From the NCBI GenBank assembly GCA_031290715.1, contig JAITNA010000080.1, positions 1-9,418 on the forward strand: a stretch of DNA of 9,418 nucleotides, given 5' to 3'. The notes below the pieces were generated by a model. The model did not search any database. It was given only the letters and a program-made list of their open reading frames with translations, and was not told the DNA's origin. Source of the stretch: Eubacteriales Family XIII. Incertae Sedis bacterium. GTDB taxonomy: Bacteria > Bacillota > Clostridia > Peptostreptococcales > Anaerovoracaceae. Positions 6,671 through 9,418 of the stretch are shown here, one piece after another. Within the stretch, counting starts at the first letter, position 1, and every line of letters begins with the position of its first letter. Made by a program: the position numbers and the translations under genes.

Positions 6671-7539
6671 AGGCCGCGTTTCCTTGTGCCACCCGCCGCG
6701 GCTCTGCGGTAGGCGACGACGACCGCCATGAGCACGAGCCCCATGAGGACCATGATGGCAAAGGCTTCCGGGCGGTCGCGCATATCGGGGTCGGCATATT
6801 TGAGGTAAAGCATGACGGATAGGCTGCGCTCCTGCGCCGAGCCGAGGATCGCCGGCGCTTCATAGTCGCCGAAGGACGCGGCGAACACCAAAATCGAGGA
6901 CACGGCGATGGCGGGGGCGACCGTCGGCAGGACCACGAAAAAGAAGCGCCGCCATTTGCCGACGCCCAAAGCGGCCGCTTGCTGCTCATATTCTATGGAC
7001 GCGCCTTGAAGGACGCCAAGCATGGAAATGCAGATGTATGGGAAAAACTTCCATACAAATACGAGGATGAGGCCTTTCCCTTTCGCGTCATATACGAGCC
7101 ACGGGAAGCCGCCCACGGATTCCGTGAAGCCCAAGGCGTGAGAAACGGCGGAGAGAAGCCCGGTCTGCGAGAGAAGAAAGACCATGATCATCGCCGCGGC
7201 CATGCGCGGGATGGACAGATTGTACTGGCTGATGAAGAGCGCGATTTTCTTGCCCGCAAAAGTTTCCCGTAAGGCCATCGCCAAGGCAGCCGCCAATACG
7301 ATGGAGAGGAAAGTCGAAATCAGCGACACGCGCAGCGAGAACCACAGTGAATCCCAAAAGTAATAAGACCCGAGCACATCCGTGTAATTTTGCCGCCCGG
7401 CGAACAGGCCGTCCTCGTCCGAAAAACTGCCGCGAACGATGGCGGCGATCGGCCAGACATAAGCGACGGCCATCAAGACGATCAGCGGCAGAAACGATGC
7501 GAGGAGGGGGAATCGTTTTGTCAAGGTGAATCCGTCCAT
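6667..7539 (-). CDS. ABC transporter permease, first subunit
   Basis: Partner channel subunit of the importer, 290 residues from the ATG at 7539. Hydrophobic spans lie at about 11-35, 66-90, 108-130, 157-178, 204-226 and 259-278. The ATPase-coupling EAA loop is at about 184-205: YEQQAAALGVGKWRRFFFVV, with the LP that follows. The periplasmic stretch 38-60 is typical of first permeases in this group. The frame stays open for 45 codons upstream, but that part is hydrophilic and overlaps the radical SAM gene. MDGFTLTKRFPLLASFLP is a normal permease N-terminus. The start is not certain: no strong ribosome binding site precedes 7539, and a TTG at 7524, sharing TTGA with the upstream stop, is an alternative that shortens the protein by five residues. 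The overlap with the radical SAM gene is 19 bases from the ATG or 4 from the TTG, so coupling is expected either way. Confidence 0.9.
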   Translation of the reverse strand: MDGFTLTKRFPLLASFLPLIVLMAVAYVWPIAAIVRGSFSDEDGLFAGRQNYTDVLGSYYFWDSLWFSLRVSLISTFLSIVLAAALAMALRETFAGKKIALFISQYNLSIPRMAAAMIMVFLLSQTGLLSAVSHALGFTESVGGFPWLVYDAKGKGLILVFVWKFFPYICISMLGVLQGASIEYEQQAAALGVGKWRRFFFVVLPTVAPAIAVSSILVFAASFGDYEAPAILGSAQERSLSVMLYLKYADPDMRDRPEAFAIMVLMGLVLMAVVVAYRRAAAGGTRKRGL

Positions 7540-8525
7540 CCCGGCGAGGGGCCTTTTCGTACTTGCCAACCCGACTCCTCGAATATCCGCTTGATATCTT
7601 CGATGGTCCGTCCCCGGCCGCCTTTCTCCGTTTTTTTGTGCGTATCGCGCGGATTGCTCCCGACTTCCGACCACGAAAGATTGCTGCCGCTGTTTGCCAT
7701 CAGCTCGGAATGCACGGAAGCGATGAGTTTTGTGCGATGGTCTGTCAGGCGATAGGCCGCGGCATAGAGCGCGTTCAGCGGCTGGCTCATCATGCCGAGC
7801 GCTTCGGTTTTTGTTCCGGGCACGGCGACTCTGCGCCCCACGCCGGAGGTGAGCGGCCGCGCGCCCATGCAGATTCCGGCCGATTCGGCGATTTCCGCCG
7901 CGCTGTGTTCCGGGCCGATCGGCTCAAGGCAGGTGGAAAGATGAAGGCTTGCCCGCCTTGCGTTTTCGATCGTGGCAAGGCGCGTTTCCGGCGGGATTCC
8001 CGTCGCCCGGCCCTCCCGAAGCCGGACCGCGTGATAAATGCCGTTGATGCCCGCTTTTTTCAAGCTGTGCGCCTGCTCCCGCGTCAAATCTCCGGTATTG
8101 GCCAAAAGCGGCATTTCTTTTCCGACCGCTTCGCGCACCCGTTCGCATAGGCTGAGATATTTTTCAAAATCATAGGCCGCGGTGGAGAGCAGGAGGATCA
8201 GGTTGGCGCCTTGCTCGGTGTAGATTTTCGCGTATTCAAGGATATCGCGCACGGGGGCCTCCCGTCTTTTCGCGTTTGGATTTTTGCTGTTGCACCGCGC
8301 AAAAGAACAAAATTCGCAATCCTTCGGGCAAGGGCCGGAATCCATGCCGATCTGCGCGTGAATCTCCGCGATGCCGTTTGCGAGTTCCATGGACTGTTTC
8401 AGCGCCGCCCACCGCATGGTAAAGGCATCCTCGGAGAAAGGGTCGACGCGGTACAGGAATACGCTTTCCTCGGGGGAGAGCGTCTCTCCCGCAAAGGACT
8501 TTTCTATGATCTCACGGATGTTCAT
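7521..8525 (-). CDS. Radical SAM enzyme, biotin-synthase-like group, function unknown
   Basis: Cytoplasmic iron-sulfur enzyme expected to cleave S-adenosylmethionine and start radical chemistry on an unknown substrate. It has 334 residues. The CX3CX2C cluster motif is Cys66, Cys70, Cys73 in GPCPKDCEFCSF, the BioB/ThiH/HydE-type spacing, with a further Cys78. Around it are IAEIHAQIGMDSG before the motif, a ThiH/BioB-like helix ILEYAKIYTEQGANLILLLS (95-114), GINGIYHAVRLREG (159-172), CLEPIGPEHS (199-208), and a conserved tail ANSGSNLSWSEVGSNPRDT (277-295). The overall layout resembles BioB, but by my alignment the cysteines equivalent to E. coli BioB Cys97 and Cys128 are absent; only Cys199 may match Cys188. 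The BioB YNHNLD substrate motif is replaced by IYHAVRL. It is therefore probably not a biotin synthase. It is the first gene of the leftward operon and overlaps the first permease gene, which ties its job to the transported compound. A GGGAGGTAGG site precedes the ATG at 8525. Confidence 0.88.
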   Translation of the reverse strand: MNIREIIEKSFAGETLSPEESVFLYRVDPFSEDAFTMRWAALKQSMELANGIAEIHAQIGMDSGPCPKDCEFCSFARCNSKNPNAKRREAPVRDILEYAKIYTEQGANLILLLSTAAYDFEKYLSLCERVREAVGKEMPLLANTGDLTREQAHSLKKAGINGIYHAVRLREGRATGIPPETRLATIENARRASLHLSTCLEPIGPEHSAAEIAESAGICMGARPLTSGVGRRVAVPGTKTEALGMMSQPLNALYAAAYRLTDHRTKLIASVHSELMANSGSNLSWSEVGSNPRDTHKKTEKGGRGRTIEDIKRIFEESGWQVRKGPSPGWTDSP

Positions 8526-8579
8526 CTATATATTACCTACCTCCCGGGCAAAAACGCTGTTTTTGTTTAGCGCTATTTA

Positions 8580-8608
8580 ATTATATCGGTATCTCGATTG
8601 CAAAACAA
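8580..8608 (-). promoter_or_regulatory. Promoter candidate for the radical SAM-ABC operon
   Basis: Reading leftward, a perfect -10 box TATAAT (8580-8585) is preceded at 17 bases by TTGTTT (8603-8608), a half-matching -35. Transcription would start near 8573, leaving a leader of about 48 bases with the GGGAGGTAGG ribosome binding site before the ATG at 8525. The -35 overlaps the CAATT/AATTG palindrome at 8606-8618, which could serve for control. No riboswitch or biotin-repressor site is recognisable in the leader. Confidence 0.6.
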
Positions 8609-8627
8609 TTATAAATTGAAATATTTC
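8606..8627. repeat. Two adjoining palindromes in the divergent promoter region
   Basis: CAATT (8606-8610) and AATTG (8614-8618) are perfect arms around ATA. Directly joined, sharing the G at 8618, is the perfect ten-base palindrome GAAATATTTC (8618-8627). Both lie upstream of the leftward -10 box, and the first covers part of the -35. In A+T-rich DNA short palindromes arise by chance, so a regulatory role is only a suggestion. Confidence 0.35.
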
Positions 8628-8628
8628 G

Positions 8629-8668
8629 ATATGTTTTTCGCTGTACATATTGAAAAATATGAATATGT
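8629..8668. promoter_or_regulatory. Three alternating ATATGT/ACATAT half-sites
   Basis: The hexamer ATATGT occurs at 8629-8634 and 8663-8668, and its complement ACATAT at 8645-8650 between them. The right pair extends to perfect seven-base arms, ACATATT (8645-8651) and AATATGT (8662-8668), with a 10-base centre. This dyad overlaps the -35 box and spacer of the promoter proposed for the binding-protein gene, the usual place for a repressor to bind. The regulator is unknown. Confidence 0.45.
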
Positions 8669-8678
8669 GTGCTACGCT
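8650..8678 (+). promoter_or_regulatory. Promoter candidate for the solute-binding protein gene
   Basis: TTGAAA (8650-8655) and TACGCT (8673-8678) are separated by 17 bases. The weak -10 is helped by TGC directly before it (8670-8672), an extended -10 element. Transcription would begin near 8685, about 40 bases before the ATG at 8724. The match is moderate; no better rightward candidate is seen in the gap. Confidence 0.5.
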
Positions 8679-8723
8679 CTGCCTGACAACCGTTATGATC
8701 GCGAGGAAAGGACGGGTATTTCT

Positions 8724-9418
8724 ATGAAACCGAATATGAGTATTGTGAACAGGCAAAGACTGCGGAAATGTTTTTGCGGATTGCTTGCGGCGCTGTTTGC
8801 GCTGAGTATGGCGTTTGCGCTTGGCGGCTGCACAGGCGGCGCGCCCGCGGGCAGCGCCGGGGGCGGCAGCTCGGTGCAGACCGACGCCGAAGCCGGCGCC
8901 GCGAAAACCGTCGATGCCGATCTTGCCGGCATGACATGGGATGAGGTGTTTGCGGAGGCCGAGGGCGATACCCTTACCTTTTGCGCGTGGGGTTCCGGCG
9001 GCGCCGATGCGATGGTGCAGCAGTACTGGGACTATATAGGGCAGCGGGCGCAGGATGAATACGGGATCACGATTGAATATGTCGAGGACACGGCAGAGGA
9101 CGAGCAGCGGTTCACCGCCGATTATGAAAACGGCGCGGACGCCACGATCGACATGTTTTGGGGCGCTTCCGCGTCGATCACGGCGATGGGCGCGGCCGGC
9201 GCGCTGTGGGGCGACGACGGAGGGGGTTGGGCAAAGAAACTGCCCAATTCCGAAAACTTGGATTGGACCGCGGCGGATGTTCTGTACAACGGCGCCATGC
9301 CCACGGACGGCTATCAGTCGCAGTTTATGAAAGTGACGCCGGCGATGGTCTGCGCGGCCGACCGCTATGACGCGGCGCTTGCATGGGATGCGTCCCGCGA
9401 GGGGGAGGGCGGCAGGAC
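8724..9418 (+). CDS. YnjB-like ABC solute-binding lipoprotein (3'-truncated by window)
   Basis: Extracellular lipid-anchored receptor that should deliver the substrate to the divergently encoded importer. The frame is open from the ATG at 8724 to the window end, 231 codons, whereas family members run near 390-430 residues. A basic start (MSIVNRQRLRK) and hydrophobic segment (19-34) end in a lipobox LGGC with Cys36 as the lipid-bearing residue. A Gly/Ala/Ser-rich linker (37-60) follows. The folded domain begins around 66 with MTWDEVFAEAEGDTLTFCAWG, closely reminiscent of the WxxIxxxAxGxTVxFxAWGG opening of E. coli YnjB. Next come YGITIEYVED, the stretch ATIDMFWGASASITAMGAAGALWG corresponding to VDLxWxNGENFxxMKxAGLL in YnjB, and KLPNSENLDW. 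AAAGGA lies 11 bases before the ATG, slightly far. YnjB's own substrate is, to my knowledge, not established. The family match is from memory, not a search. Confidence 0.85.
   Translation, partial: MKPNMSIVNRQRLRKCFCGLLAALFALSMAFALGGCTGGAPAGSAGGGSSVQTDAEAGAAKTVDADLAGMTWDEVFAEAEGDTLTFCAWGSGGADAMVQQYWDYIGQRAQDEYGITIEYVEDTAEDEQRFTADYENGADATIDMFWGASASITAMGAAGALWGDDGGGWAKKLPNSENLDWTAADVLYNGAMPTDGYQSQFMKVTPAMVCAADRYDAALAWDASREGEGGR

Noticed and set aside
7521..8525. Naming the radical SAM gene bioB
   Set aside because: Only the general CX3CX2C core and fold-level features match; key biotin synthase cluster and substrate residues do not align, and no other biotin genes or biotin-repressor site are seen.
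8555..8572. CGCT...AGCG pair in the leader of the radical SAM gene as a riboswitch or attenuator
   Set aside because: Only four base pairs around a 10-base loop at the expected very 5' end of the transcript; no known riboswitch core is visible.

Overview
The window looks like part of the chromosome of a fairly G+C-rich anaerobic member of the Clostridia (Firmicutes). The evidence is the VanR/VanS-like two-component pair of clostridial type, strong purine-rich ribosome binding sites, a lipoprotein-type solute-binding protein, and a radical SAM enzyme. The genus cannot be told from the sequence. Coding density is high, no gap exceeds 200 bases, and there are no rRNA, tRNA, CRISPR or insertion sequences.

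Left part (1-4113, + strand): an MgtC/SapB-family membrane protein, probably cut at its 5' end by the window edge. Then come a 139-base gap holding an inverted repeat and a 15-base tandem repeat, an OmpR-family response regulator, and a large sensor histidine kinase with an extracellular domain of about 290 residues and several extra membrane segments. Regulator and kinase form one transcription unit. The signal and the target genes are not evident.

Middle (4138-4810, - strand): a compact type II toxin-antitoxin module with the toxin gene first (HigB/Gp49-like toxin, XRE antitoxin, 8-base overlap). It has its own very good sigma-A promoter, and a near-perfect palindrome lies over the -35 box. 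The toxin gene is clearly A+T-richer than its surroundings.

Right part (4830-9418): a divergent transport/enzyme locus. Leftward, four overlapping genes form an operon: a radical SAM enzyme of the biotin-synthase-like (BioB-like) group, two ABC permeases and an ABC ATPase. Rightward, across a 198-base A+T-rich region with a promoter candidate in each direction and several dyads, runs the start of a solute-binding lipoprotein that resembles Escherichia coli YnjB. These five genes probably make one importer plus an enzyme acting on, or supplied by, its substrate, but the substrate is unknown. The radical SAM protein keeps the CX3CX2C iron-sulfur motif but appears to lack most BioB-specific residues, so it is unlikely to be an authentic biotin synthase. 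This locus is the best candidate for undescribed biology in the window.
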